Of a stretch of DNA of 64,000 bases, positions 19,270 to 27,802 are shown piece after piece; the first letter of the stretch is position 1; each line of letters opens with the position of its first letter. Source of the stretch: Caldifarciminota bacterium. Lineage in GTDB: Bacteria; Hydrothermota; UBA3073; JACQXS01; JAGMCI01. The stretch covers positions 77,252 to 141,251 of the forward strand of contig JAGMCI010000017.1 of assembly GCA_023129325.1 (NCBI GenBank), in the 5' to 3' direction. Position numbers and translations under genes: made by a program. The notes beneath the pieces were generated by a model. That model searched no databases. It had not been told where the DNA came from and saw nothing but the letters and a program-made list of their open reading frames with translations.

Positions 19270-20307
19270 TTATAGTTTTTGTCTTACATATGATGCTCTT
19301 CTTGTATCCCTTTCAGCAGGCTCCATTGGGTGGCCGGTAATTTTTTGTAAGTGTGCTGGTTGAGTAAAGATTAGAAGTTCATTTAATGTTTTCAAGGATA
19401 CTTTTTTCAAAATCCCAAGCCCAACTCCAAGTCTCACAGCAGATGATAGATTTATAAATTCTTTAGTTGAAAGTAATCTAGCGCTCTTCAGTATTGCATA
19501 AGCTCTCCAAATTTTGTCCTCAAGTTGAATTTCAGCATTTTTGAGCAGGAGCTCTCTGGCTCTGGTTTCATATTCTACGACCTGGATTACTGTTTTATGT
19601 AATCCATCTACAATTTCCTCTTCTTTTCTACCGAGTGTTGTTTGATTTGATATTTGGAAAAAATTGCCCTCAACTTCTTGTCCTTCACCATAAAAGCCTC
19701 TCACTGAAAAACCAACCTGGCCTAATCTTTCAATTACCTTTCTTATTTTGCCTGAATGCACAAGACCCGGCAAATGAATAAGCACAGATGTCCTTAGTCC
19801 AGTTCCTGTATTTGTCGGACACGATGTAAGGTAACCGAACTGAGATGAAAAAGCATAGGGGAGTTTTTTTGAAATATCATTATCAAGCCGATTGGCAAGC
19901 TTATGTGCTTTTGTCAAACTCAGGCCAGCTGTAAGAGCTTGAATCCTTAAATGGTCTTCTTCATTTATAATTATAGCTAAATTTTCTTCTTTCCATATTC
20001 CTATGCCCTTGCCATCTCTATTTTTAAAGAATTGCCGAGAAATAAAGTGTCTCTCAACCAAAAATTCCTTGTCAAGTGGACGCAGACTGAGTAAAGGGAA
20101 AACGAGTTTTTCCCCAGGGATTGAAGCCATACAATTTTTTACAAGATTAAAAATCTCTTTGAGTTCTTCTTTTTTCGCTTTGAGAGGAAACTTAAATTGT
20201 GCTAAATTTCTTGCAAGTCTCACTCTTGACGAGAAAACGATTTCAGCAAATTCACCCTGAGCATTGGTCCAAGAGGGAGAGAATGATATTAAATCCTTAA
20301 ACTCCAT
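19270..20307 (-). CDS. mcsB: Protein-arginine kinase McsB
   Basis: VFSSRVRLARNLAQFKFP; FGYLTSCPTNTGTGLRTSVLIHLPGL; guanido kinase-like, adjacent to mcsA. Confidence 0.93.
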   Translation of the reverse strand: MEFKDLISFSPSWTNAQGEFAEIVFSSRVRLARNLAQFKFPLKAKKEELKEIFNLVKNCMASIPGEKLVFPLLSLRPLDKEFLVERHFISRQFFKNRDGKGIGIWKEENLAIIINEEDHLRIQALTAGLSLTKAHKLANRLDNDISKKLPYAFSSQFGYLTSCPTNTGTGLRTSVLIHLPGLVHSGKIRKVIERLGQVGFSVRGFYGEGQEVEGNFFQISNQTTLGRKEEEIVDGLHKTVIQVVEYETRARELLLKNAEIQLEDKIWRAYAILKSARLLSTKEFINLSSAVRLGVGLGILKKVSLKTLNELLIFTQPAHLQKITGHPMEPAERDTRRASYVRQKL

Positions 20308-20368
20308 AACATTGATTTACACACGGATACACACACTGATACACACAAATTTCTGTGGCTTTCTGTGT

Positions 20369-20857
20369 TCATATCAGTGTTCCTCCGTGTTTATTAAGTT
20401 TCTTTATTTCATCTCTTATATGAGCGGCTTCTTCATAAGATTCATCTTCTACAGCTTTTTTTAACTTTTGTTTTAATTCAAATAATTTACTCTCTTTCTC
20501 ATACTTTTTTGCCTGGATAAGAGTTGTTTTGCCAATATGTTGAGTATTTCCATGAATTTTACGAAGAAGGGGAAGTATCTTTTTTTCAAATGCTTTATAA
20601 CATTCTGGACAACCAAACTTGCCTAATCTCCTGAACTCTTTATATGTCAAACCACATTTTAGGCACTTGAGTTTCTCAAATTCTGGCTCATGAGGCATTA
20701 AAGGTAGAAATTCTTTAAACATTGAAGGAAGTGGTGGTTTAATAAGTCCCTTTTTTGCAGCACACTCTTCACATAAATGAAGCTCGGTTTTCTGGTTATT
20801 TATAATTATAGAATAAAATACAGTTGCTTCCTCCTTATGGCATATATCACAAAGCAC
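20369..20857 (-). CDS. mcsA: McsA, UvrB/UvrC-motif zinc protein
   Basis: MLCDICHKEEATVFYS..LCEECAAKKG, CLKCGLTYKEFRRLGKFGCPECYKAF, C-terminal UVR motif LKQKLKKAVEDESYEEAAHIRDEIKKL. Confidence 0.92.
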   Translation of the reverse strand: MLCDICHKEEATVFYSIIINNQKTELHLCEECAAKKGLIKPPLPSMFKEFLPLMPHEPEFEKLKCLKCGLTYKEFRRLGKFGCPECYKAFEKKILPLLRKIHGNTQHIGKTTLIQAKKYEKESKLFELKQKLKKAVEDESYEEAAHIRDEIKKLNKHGGTLI

Positions 20858-20900
20858 AATTAAATTTTAAAATGCAAATTGTAAATTGTAAAGTGCAAAG

Positions 20901-21260
20901 TTATCTTTTCCCTTTTACTGTAATAATTGATTTTGCAATGATATTACTTAATTCCTTAGCTTCTTGCAAAAGTGGAGTCAAGGTCTCTTTAGATATTAAA
21001 GAGGATTTCTCAATTAGTCGTAACCAATAAAGTGATTCTCGTAACTCCTTTAATACAATTCCCATTTTGTGAATAAAGTCTGACCGACTCTCTGCTCCGC
21101 ATGCTTCTTCATAATTAGCTCCAGACGAGGTAGCTGCATGTGTTAATTGTCCTCCAATATAACGACCAATGGCTGTTTTATTAAGTTTGATTGCCAATTT
21201 GATAATAGAGGCTGCAAAATTTAGCAGGCGTTCCTCTAATTGAACCTCTTTATTTTTCAT
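20901..21260 (-). CDS. Four-helix bundle protein (S23/23S rRNA intervening-sequence protein family)
   Basis: AIGRYIGGQLTHAATSSGANYEEACGAESRSDFIHKMGIVLKELRESLYWLRLI. Confidence 0.85.
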   Translation of the reverse strand: MKNKEVQLEERLLNFAASIIKLAIKLNKTAIGRYIGGQLTHAATSSGANYEEACGAESRSDFIHKMGIVLKELRESLYWLRLIEKSSLISKETLTPLLQEAKELSNIIAKSIITVKGKR

Positions 21261-21966
21261 TTTTCATTTTACAATTTACAATTTTATTGAGCTTTCCATC
21301 TTTTAATTCAAACACTTTACTGGCTATCTTACAGAGTGATTCTTTGTGAGTAGCAATTATAAATGTAACTCCTTGTGATTTATTAAGGTTTAAAAATAAT
21401 TGATGTAAATCTCCGCTTGTTTTTGAATCAAGGTTTCCAGATGGCTCATCTGCAAGCACAATTTTGGGCTCATTCACAAGAGCTCTTGCTACTCCTACTC
21501 TTTGTCGCTCTCCGCCTGAAAGCATAGATGGAAGCCGTGCTTCTTTCCCCTTAAGCCCTACTTCTTCAAGAAGTTCAATACATCGCTTTTCCCTTGTCAT
21601 TCTGAGCGATAGCGAAGAATCTTCACCAATCAGAACGGGCAACTTAACATTTTCAAGAGCTGTGAATTCTGGAAGTAATTGATGGAACTGAAATACAAAG
21701 CCTATTTCTTGATTCCTTATTCTTGAGAGCTCTAAATCAGAATGAGCAAAGAGGTCAACACCATCAAGCAATACTTTACCTTTAGTAGGTTTATCAAGTC
21801 CACCCAGTATATGGATTAAAGTTGTTTTCCCAGACCCAGAAGGTCCAAGAATTACAACTATTTCCCCTTTTTTAATTTCAAGGTTTAACTCTTTTAAAAT
21901 TTCAGTTTCCTTTTCATCCTCCTTATAAATCTTATAAATATCTTGTGCCTTAAGAATTTTACTCAT
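21250..21966 (-). CDS. lolD: ABC transporter ATP-binding protein, LolD/MacB type
   Basis: VVILGPSGSGKTTLIHILGGLDKPTKGKV; LSGGERQRVGVARALVNEPKIVLADEPSGNLD; in-frame repeat EDSSLSLRMTRE and repeat-encoded C-terminus. Confidence 0.92.
   Translation of the reverse strand: MSKILKAQDIYKIYKEDEKETEILKELNLEIKKGEIVVILGPSGSGKTTLIHILGGLDKPTKGKVLLDGVDLFAHSDLELSRIRNQEIGFVFQFHQLLPEFTALENVKLPVLIGEDSSLSLRMTREKRCIELLEEVGLKGKEARLPSMLSGGERQRVGVARALVNEPKIVLADEPSGNLDSKTSGDLHQLFLNLNKSQGVTFIIATHKESLCKIASKVFELKDGKLNKIVNCKMKNEK
21591..21624 (-). repeat. GTCATTCTGAGCGA-AGCGAAGAATCTTC-type element in frame inside lolD
   Basis: cccttgtcattctgagcgatagcgaagaatcttc; encodes EDSSLSLRMTRE between LPVLIG and KRCIELLEEVGL. 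Confidence 0.75.
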
Positions 21967-23134
21967 ATCTTATTGCCTCTGATGGTAAGAGTCTTGACGC
22001 TCTGGAGGCTGGGTAAAGGCTTGCTAAAAAAGATATAAAAATAGCTCCTAATCCGACAAGAACAAAATCCCATAATTTCATATAAACAGGTAGAGTTTCA
22101 AGTCCATAAACTATAGAAACTCCGGGCGGTAATTTAAGGAAATGATATTTGCTGAGCAAAAAGGAAAAGCCCCAACCAATAACTGTTCCCATCGCAGTGC
22201 CTATAACTCCTATTAACATTCCTTCTAACATAAACATCTTTTTTATTGATTTTGAAGTTGCTCCCAGGGCTCGTAGAACGCCTATTTCACGAGTCTTCTG
22301 AGTAATAAGCATAATAAGAGTAGCTGCTATCCCAAAGCATGCAACCACAATGATAAGCAAGAGAAGGATAAAGAATGTTGTCTTTTCAAGTCGCAGTGTG
22401 GAAAATAAATTTGAGTTTAATTCTATCCAGTGCTTAGTATAATATGGATAACCAATTTCTTTATTGATTGTTTTTGCAATCTCAGGTGCATTATATATAT
22501 CAGATAACTTAAGCTCAAGTCTTGTTACTTTATCGCCAAACCCAAGAAAATCTTGAGTAGCCTTAAGGGGCAGGTAAGCGAGAGATGCGTTGTATTCATA
22601 AAGTCCAGCATCAAATATTCCAGTTACTTTAAATTTTTTTGACCTTATTCCGGCTAAGCTCGGTTGAGAGATTCCAAATAAGGTTAAAGTGTCATACAAA
22701 AAAGCTCCCAATTCATCAGCCAGGCTCTTGCCTAATACAAGTCCATCAAGCTCACCATCTAGATTCTTAATTTCTTGATTCTCAGGAATTCCTCTTAATA
22801 CAATTCCAGCTTGATTAGTTCTGCTTTTTAATATTCCTTTTGTATAAATAAAAGGTTTTACATCTTTAACTCCTTGAATTTTTTGAATACGCTGTGATAA
22901 AAATTGGTAATCAGATATAAGTTCGCGATGAAATCTAAGAACCATGACCTCAGGCGTAGCAGTTAATATTTTATCCTGTAAATTTTTATGAAATCCGTTC
23001 TCAACTGACATTACTATGAGCAAGCATCCAACTCCAACTACAACTCCACCAATTGAGATACCAGAAATTACTTTTCTGAACGCCCCACCTGATGATGTAA
23101 TATGGCGCCTTGCTATAAAAAATTCAAGTTTCAT
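21959..23134 (-). CDS. FtsX-like permease, LolC/LolE family
   Basis: FFIARRHITSSGGAFRKVISGISIGGVVVGVGCLLIVMSVENGF; TREIGVLRALGATSKSIKKMFMLEGMLIGVIG. Confidence 0.9.
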   Translation of the reverse strand: MKLEFFIARRHITSSGGAFRKVISGISIGGVVVGVGCLLIVMSVENGFHKNLQDKILTATPEVMVLRFHRELISDYQFLSQRIQKIQGVKDVKPFIYTKGILKSRTNQAGIVLRGIPENQEIKNLDGELDGLVLGKSLADELGAFLYDTLTLFGISQPSLAGIRSKKFKVTGIFDAGLYEYNASLAYLPLKATQDFLGFGDKVTRLELKLSDIYNAPEIAKTINKEIGYPYYTKHWIELNSNLFSTLRLEKTTFFILLLLIIVVACFGIAATLIMLITQKTREIGVLRALGATSKSIKKMFMLEGMLIGVIGTAMGTVIGWGFSFLLSKYHFLKLPPGVSIVYGLETLPVYMKLWDFVLVGLGAIFISFLASLYPASRASRLLPSEAIRYE

Positions 23135-23204
23135 TTTGAAACCACAGATTTGATAGATTTAACAGATTTCTAATTTGTATAATTTGTGGTTTGGCTTGCA
23201 TTTT

Positions 23205-24677
23205 TTATGTCCTGAGTTGTGGAAATAGGATTACATCTCTTATAGAATGAGAATCTGTGAATAACATTACTATCCTGTCAATCCCAAGTCCTAATCCTCC
23301 GGTTGGTGGCATCCCAAATTCAAGAGCTTCAATAAAATCTTTATCCATAATTTGAGCATCAAGGTCTCCTTTATTTCTGAATTCTTGCTGTGATTTGAAT
23401 CGCTCAAGCTGTTCTAAAGGGTCATTGAGTTCAGAAAAGGCATTCCCAAGTTCTATGCCTGCCACAAAAAGCTCAAACCGCTCAACAAGTGAGGGGTCAC
23501 CTCTTTTTTCTTTTGCAAGGGGAGAGATGTCTTTTGGATAATCAATTATAAAAGTAGGCTCAATAAGATTTGGCTGAACAAGGGTCTCAAAAAGAGAATT
23601 AAGAATTTTACCCCTATGATAACCTTTTAAAATTAGAATTTCATTTTCCTCCGCTATCCGGGTTATCTCTGATATATCAGAGTTTTTTAAGTCTTTGCCT
23701 GTATATTTTTTCAGGGCATCAAAAAATGTAGTTCTCTGCCAGGGGATTTTAAATTTTATTTTTATCCCTTGATAAGTTATTTCGTTCTTTCCTTCCCGCT
23801 TGACCGTCGGGCAGGTTATTTTTGTAAGCAAATTTTTAAATAACTGTTCTACAATTTGCATTATATCCTCATAATCTGCATAAGCTTGATATAATTCAAG
23901 TTGTGTAAACTCTGGATTGTGAAGCCTGTCTATGCCTTCATTTCTAAAGTCCTTGCCGAATTCATAGACCTTATCAAGTCCTCCAATAATAAGTTTTTTG
24001 AGATAAAGTTCGTCCGAAATTCTTAAATAAAAATCACGGTCAAGTGCTTTATAATGACTCTTAAATGGCTCAGCAAACGCACCTCCATAAACAGGTTGCA
24101 ATATGGGAGTATCAACTTCGATAAAGCCACGGTTATCAAGAAAGTTTCTTATTTCTTTAATTAGCTTTACTTTAGTAAGAAATACATTCTTTACATCCGG
24201 GTTCATAATCAGGTCAAGATGTCTTTTGCGGTATCTTATTTCTTTATCCTGTAATCCATGCCACTTTTCGGGCAATGGATGAAGCGATTTAGAAAGTAAA
24301 GTGAAGTCCTGGACTAATATAGTTAGTTCCTTAGTATGAGTTTCAAACAATTCTCCCTTTACTCCAATGAAGTCGCCAATATCAAGTAATTTAAAAATTT
24401 CATACTTATCGCCAAGTAGCTTGGATTGTAAATAAATTTGAATTTTCCCATACCTATCCTGGAGGTCTACAAAGATTGTCTTCCCATGTCCCCGAATAGC
24501 TGTGATTCTACCTGCTGATTGGATGGACTTCTTTTTGGCTATAAGTTCAGGTGCTTTGGTTTGAATATCTTGAATAGTATAAGTAACCTTAAACTTGTAA
24601 GGATAGGGGATTACTCCCTTTTCTTTCAATAACTTCAGTTTCTTAATTCTAATCTTTTCCTGCTCAGTATCAAACAT
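23205..24677 (-). CDS. lysS: Lysyl-tRNA synthetase, class II
   Basis: YRKRHLDLIMNPDVKNVFLTKVKLIKEIRNFLD, EVDTPILQPVYGGAFAEPF, FRNEGIDRLHNPEFTQLELYQAYADYEDIM, GLGLGIDRIVMLFTDSHSIRDVILFPQLR. Confidence 0.96.
   Translation of the reverse strand: MFDTEQEKIRIKKLKLLKEKGVIPYPYKFKVTYTIQDIQTKAPELIAKKKSIQSAGRITAIRGHGKTIFVDLQDRYGKIQIYLQSKLLGDKYEIFKLLDIGDFIGVKGELFETHTKELTILVQDFTLLSKSLHPLPEKWHGLQDKEIRYRKRHLDLIMNPDVKNVFLTKVKLIKEIRNFLDNRGFIEVDTPILQPVYGGAFAEPFKSHYKALDRDFYLRISDELYLKKLIIGGLDKVYEFGKDFRNEGIDRLHNPEFTQLELYQAYADYEDIMQIVEQLFKNLLTKITCPTVKREGKNEITYQGIKIKFKIPWQRTTFFDALKKYTGKDLKNSDISEITRIAEENEILILKGYHRGKILNSLFETLVQPNLIEPTFIIDYPKDISPLAKEKRGDPSLVERFELFVAGIELGNAFSELNDPLEQLERFKSQQEFRNKGDLDAQIMDKDFIEALEFGMPPTGGLGLGIDRIVMLFTDSHSIRDVILFPQLRT
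23791..23815 (-). repeat. GC-rich palindromic element in frame inside lysS
   Basis: ccttcccgcttgaccgtcgggcagg; encodes CPTVKREG. Confidence 0.75.
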
Positions 24678-24934
24678 ATCTGGAATTATATCTCATTTCT
24701 GTCTTGTGTCAAGAAAAAGTTGCGGATACTCCAAACAAAGTGAGGAGGCAATGCTCTCTTTGTTCTGATTCTCCTTGTATTGTGTGAATTATATTTGTTA
24801 TTTATTGTTCAAAATTTTATAATTACCAACTGATATTAAGTTTTTTTACCAGAGAGAAATATAAGAAAAAAATCAAAATAAGATAAAGATAGTTACTATC
24901 TGAGGTTATTAGGTATCTCTGAAAGTTAAAAAAC

Positions 24935-24963
24935 TTGACAAATTAGATTGTATGATATATAGT
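24935..24963 (+). promoter_or_regulatory. Sigma70-type promoter abutting fabD start
   Basis: TTGACA-N17-TATAGT, ATG at 24971. Confidence 0.6.
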
Positions 24964-24970
24964 AAAACAA

Positions 24971-25870
24971 ATGGATAAAGTAGCTTTCGTGTTTCCAGGA
25001 CAAGGCGCTCAATATGTGGGGATGGGAAAAGATTTATATGACCATTACTCTGAGGCAAGGGAACTTTATGAAAAAGCAAATCAAATATTAGGCATAAATA
25101 TCAGGGATATATCTTTTGAGGGTCCTGAAAATGAACTTACAAAATCAAAAAATGCTCAGGTTGCGATACTTCTTCACTCTATTGCTTGTTTTAAACTTAT
25201 GGAAAAAGAAAATTATAAACCCTCAGTTGTAGCTGGGCATTCATTGGGTGAGTATTCTGCCCTCTTTGCAGCTAATGCTATTGAGCTTGATGATGTATTA
25301 CATCTTGTTAGATTTAGGGGTGAACTTATGTCAAGAGCAGGTGAAATTAACCCGGGCCGAATGACTGCTGTGATTGGGATAGAGGCATCTCAAATTGGAG
25401 AGGTGGTCAGGGAAGTAAGTAAGGAAGGCATTATAAGTGTTGCTAATTATAATTCTCCTCTCCAGACTGTTATTTCTGGAGAGCCAGAGAGCATAGAAAA
25501 AGTAAGTGAAATTCTTAAAAATAGCGGAGCAAAAAGAGTTATTCCTCTACGGGTAAGTGGAGCTTTTCATTCCCCGCTTATGAAAGAAGCATTTTCAAAA
25601 TTTGAAAAGGTATTACTAAAAATAGAAATCAAATCTCCAGTTATTCCTGTAGTTCCAAATGTTACTGGCAAATTAACCACATCTCCGCTTGACATAAAAG
25701 AAGCTCTAAAAAATCAAATTATTTCTCCAGTGAGATGGGTTGATTCAATTGAAAATATGATAAAATTCGGAGTGAATACCTTTATAGAATTAGGTCCAGG
25801 GAAGGTTCTTTCAGGATTGATAAGAAAAATAAATCCTGAAGTCAAAGTCATTAAACCAGACTTCATATAA
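24971..25870 (+). CDS. fabD: Malonyl CoA-acyl carrier protein transacylase
   Basis: FVFPGQGAQYVGMGKDLY; VVAGHSLGEYSALFAANAI; VSGAFHSPLM; FIELGPGKVLSGLIRKI. Confidence 0.96.
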   Translation: MDKVAFVFPGQGAQYVGMGKDLYDHYSEARELYEKANQILGINIRDISFEGPENELTKSKNAQVAILLHSIACFKLMEKENYKPSVVAGHSLGEYSALFAANAIELDDVLHLVRFRGELMSRAGEINPGRMTAVIGIEASQIGEVVREVSKEGIISVANYNSPLQTVISGEPESIEKVSEILKNSGAKRVIPLRVSGAFHSPLMKEAFSKFEKVLLKIEIKSPVIPVVPNVTGKLTTSPLDIKEALKNQIISPVRWVDSIENMIKFGVNTFIELGPGKVLSGLIRKINPEVKVIKPDFI

Positions 25871-26075
25871 ATGCAAAAATCAAATATCAAAAATACAAAT
25901 CAGAAATCAAAAATTCTAATTACTAAATCCGATCCTGAATTAAATTCAGGACTAAACAAATTCCAATTCCCTAAATTTCAATGTTATAAGTTCATATTTT
26001 GAATTTGTGATTTAAAACATTATGATTTGTTTAGAATTTAGTGCTTCGGATTTAGGATTTTAAGGAGGGGGTAAA

Positions 26076-26771
26076 ATGATTGCTTTAGTAACCGGTGGTG
26101 CCCGTGGGATTGGTAAAGCAATTGCACAAAAACTCAAAGCCGATGGTTTAAAGATAATTATTTGGGATATCGTTGATGAAGGGTCTGACATAGCCAAAGC
26201 TATTGATGCTTTATTTATGAAAGTTGATATAGCTTCTTTTAAAGATGTTACCTCTGCTGCTAAGAGTACAGGAGATATTGATATTCTTATAAATAATGCA
26301 GGTATAAATCGTGACAAGCTCTTACTCCGTATGCAAGAGGAAGACTGGGATAATGTTCTTAATATTAACCTTAAAGGTGTATTTAATTGCACTCGCGCCT
26401 TTCTTCCTGGGATGATTAAAAAGAAGTGGGGCAGGATTGTAAATATCTCTTCAATAATAGGGATTATTGGGAATCGGGGTCAATCAAATTATGCTGCCTC
26501 AAAGGCAGGAATAATAGGATTTACAAAGTCTATTGCTAAGGAAGTAGGAATCCGAAATATTACCTGTAATACTATAGCTCCTGGTTATATAGAAACAGAA
26601 ATGACCGGACAACTTACGGAAGAAGTAAAAAAAGCTTACATTGAATCTATTCCCTTAAAGAGACCCGGAACTCCAGGAGAAGTAGCCGACTTGGTGAGTT
26701 TTCTTATATCAGAAAAGGCAAACTACATTACAGGACAAACCATTCACCTTGATGGCGGAATGGTAATGTAA
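26076..26771 (+). CDS. fabG: 3-oxoacyl-ACP reductase
   Basis: ALVTGGARGIGKAIAQKL; LINNAGINRDKLLLRMQEEDWDNVLNINLKGVFN; YAASKAGIIGFTKSIAKEV; YITGQTIHLDGGMVM. Confidence 0.95.
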   Translation: MIALVTGGARGIGKAIAQKLKADGLKIIIWDIVDEGSDIAKAIDALFMKVDIASFKDVTSAAKSTGDIDILINNAGINRDKLLLRMQEEDWDNVLNINLKGVFNCTRAFLPGMIKKKWGRIVNISSIIGIIGNRGQSNYAASKAGIIGFTKSIAKEVGIRNITCNTIAPGYIETEMTGQLTEEVKKAYIESIPLKRPGTPGEVADLVSFLISEKANYITGQTIHLDGGMVM

Positions 26772-26780
26772 GAAAATCAA

Positions 26781-26795
26781 TCCGCCTCAGGCGGA
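26781..26795. repeat. TCCGCCTCAGGCGGA palindrome, intergenic
   Basis: Perfect 15-nt palindrome; exact copies also at 33655, 44228, 48352, 55343, 62979; one variant at 39611. Confidence 0.95.
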
Positions 26796-26815
26796 GTAAA
26801 AATTAAAAATCAAAA

Positions 26816-27802
26816 ATGGAGTACTGTTTAGTTACAGGAGTAGCTGGATTTATTGGAAGTTATTTAGCCGAAAAATTAGTTAAGCTCGGATATAATGTTA
26901 TTGGGATAGATTCATTTAATGATTTTTACTCACGCAATACAAAGGAAAGGAATATAAAATGGTTAATAAAACAACCTAATTTTACTTTCCACGAAGCCAA
27001 CCTACTTACTTTAAATCTATCTTCAATAACTCCTTGCCTTGCTGGCAGGCAAGAATCACTTAATGACTCAATAACAATCTTTCATCTGGCTGCCAGGTCG
27101 GGAGTAAGAACCTCATGGGAAGAAGGTTTTAAAATTTACTTTGACAATAATGTTCTTGCAACTCACAAATTACTTGAAGCATCGCGACGATTCAAATTAA
27201 AGAAATTTATTTACACTTCAAGTTCTTCAGTTTATGGCAATATAGGAGCGTATTGCAATACGCCCTTACCAATGAAAGAAAATATGCCTTGCAATCCAAT
27301 TTCGCCTTATGGAGTAACAAAGCTTGCCTGTGAACATCTATGCAAATTATATTTTACTAATTACCAATTACCAATTACTATTCTTCGTTATTTTTCAATT
27401 TATGGTCCAAGACAAAGACCAGACATGGCATTTCACAAGTTTATTAAAGCAATATTAGGCGAAAAACCATTTGAAATTTACGGAGACGGAACCCAAACTC
27501 GCGATTTCACATATATTGATGATGCAATTGAAGCAACTATTAAAGCAAAAGATTTAGCCCAAGCTGGAGAAGTGTATAATATCGGAGGTGGAACAACCAC
27601 AATAGTGAATAAAGGCGTAAACATTTTGGAAAAAATAATTGGCAGACCTGCAAAATTAAGCTATATAGAAAAGAGCAAAGGCGATATACAACATACCCTA
27701 TCTGATATCTCAAAATCCATAAAAACTCTTGGCTATCATCCAATTTGGACTCTTGAAAAAGGGCTAAAGGAAGAAATTAAGTGGCTAAGCGCCCAAAATT
27801 GA
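26816..27802 (+). CDS. NAD-dependent sugar epimerase/dehydratase (UDP-glucuronate epimerase-like)
   Basis: LVTGVAGFIGSYLAEKLVKLGYNVIGIDSFNDFYSRNTKERNI; FSIYGPRQRPDMAFHKFI; DFTYIDDAIEA; two in-frame repeat insertions. Confidence 0.9.
   Translation: MEYCLVTGVAGFIGSYLAEKLVKLGYNVIGIDSFNDFYSRNTKERNIKWLIKQPNFTFHEANLLTLNLSSITPCLAGRQESLNDSITIFHLAARSGVRTSWEEGFKIYFDNNVLATHKLLEASRRFKLKKFIYTSSSSVYGNIGAYCNTPLPMKENMPCNPISPYGVTKLACEHLCKLYFTNYQLPITILRYFSIYGPRQRPDMAFHKFIKAILGEKPFEIYGDGTQTRDFTYIDDAIEATIKAKDLAQAGEVYNIGGGTTTIVNKGVNILEKIIGRPAKLSYIEKSKGDIQHTLSDISKSIKTLGYHPIWTLEKGLKEEIKWLSAQN
27033..27053. repeat. CTTGCC...GGCAAG palindromic element in frame in sugar epimerase gene
   Basis: cttgccttgctggcaggcaag encodes CLAGRQ. 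Confidence 0.7.
27245..27265. repeat. GCGTATTGCAATACGC palindrome in frame in sugar epimerase gene
   Basis: ggagcgtattgcaatacgccc; second copy at 58370-58394 in murF. Confidence 0.85.

Noticed and set aside
20901-21260. S23/IVP protein as evidence for a 23S rRNA intervening sequence
   Set aside because: No rRNA sequence around it; it is a stand-alone gene between lolD and mcsA.
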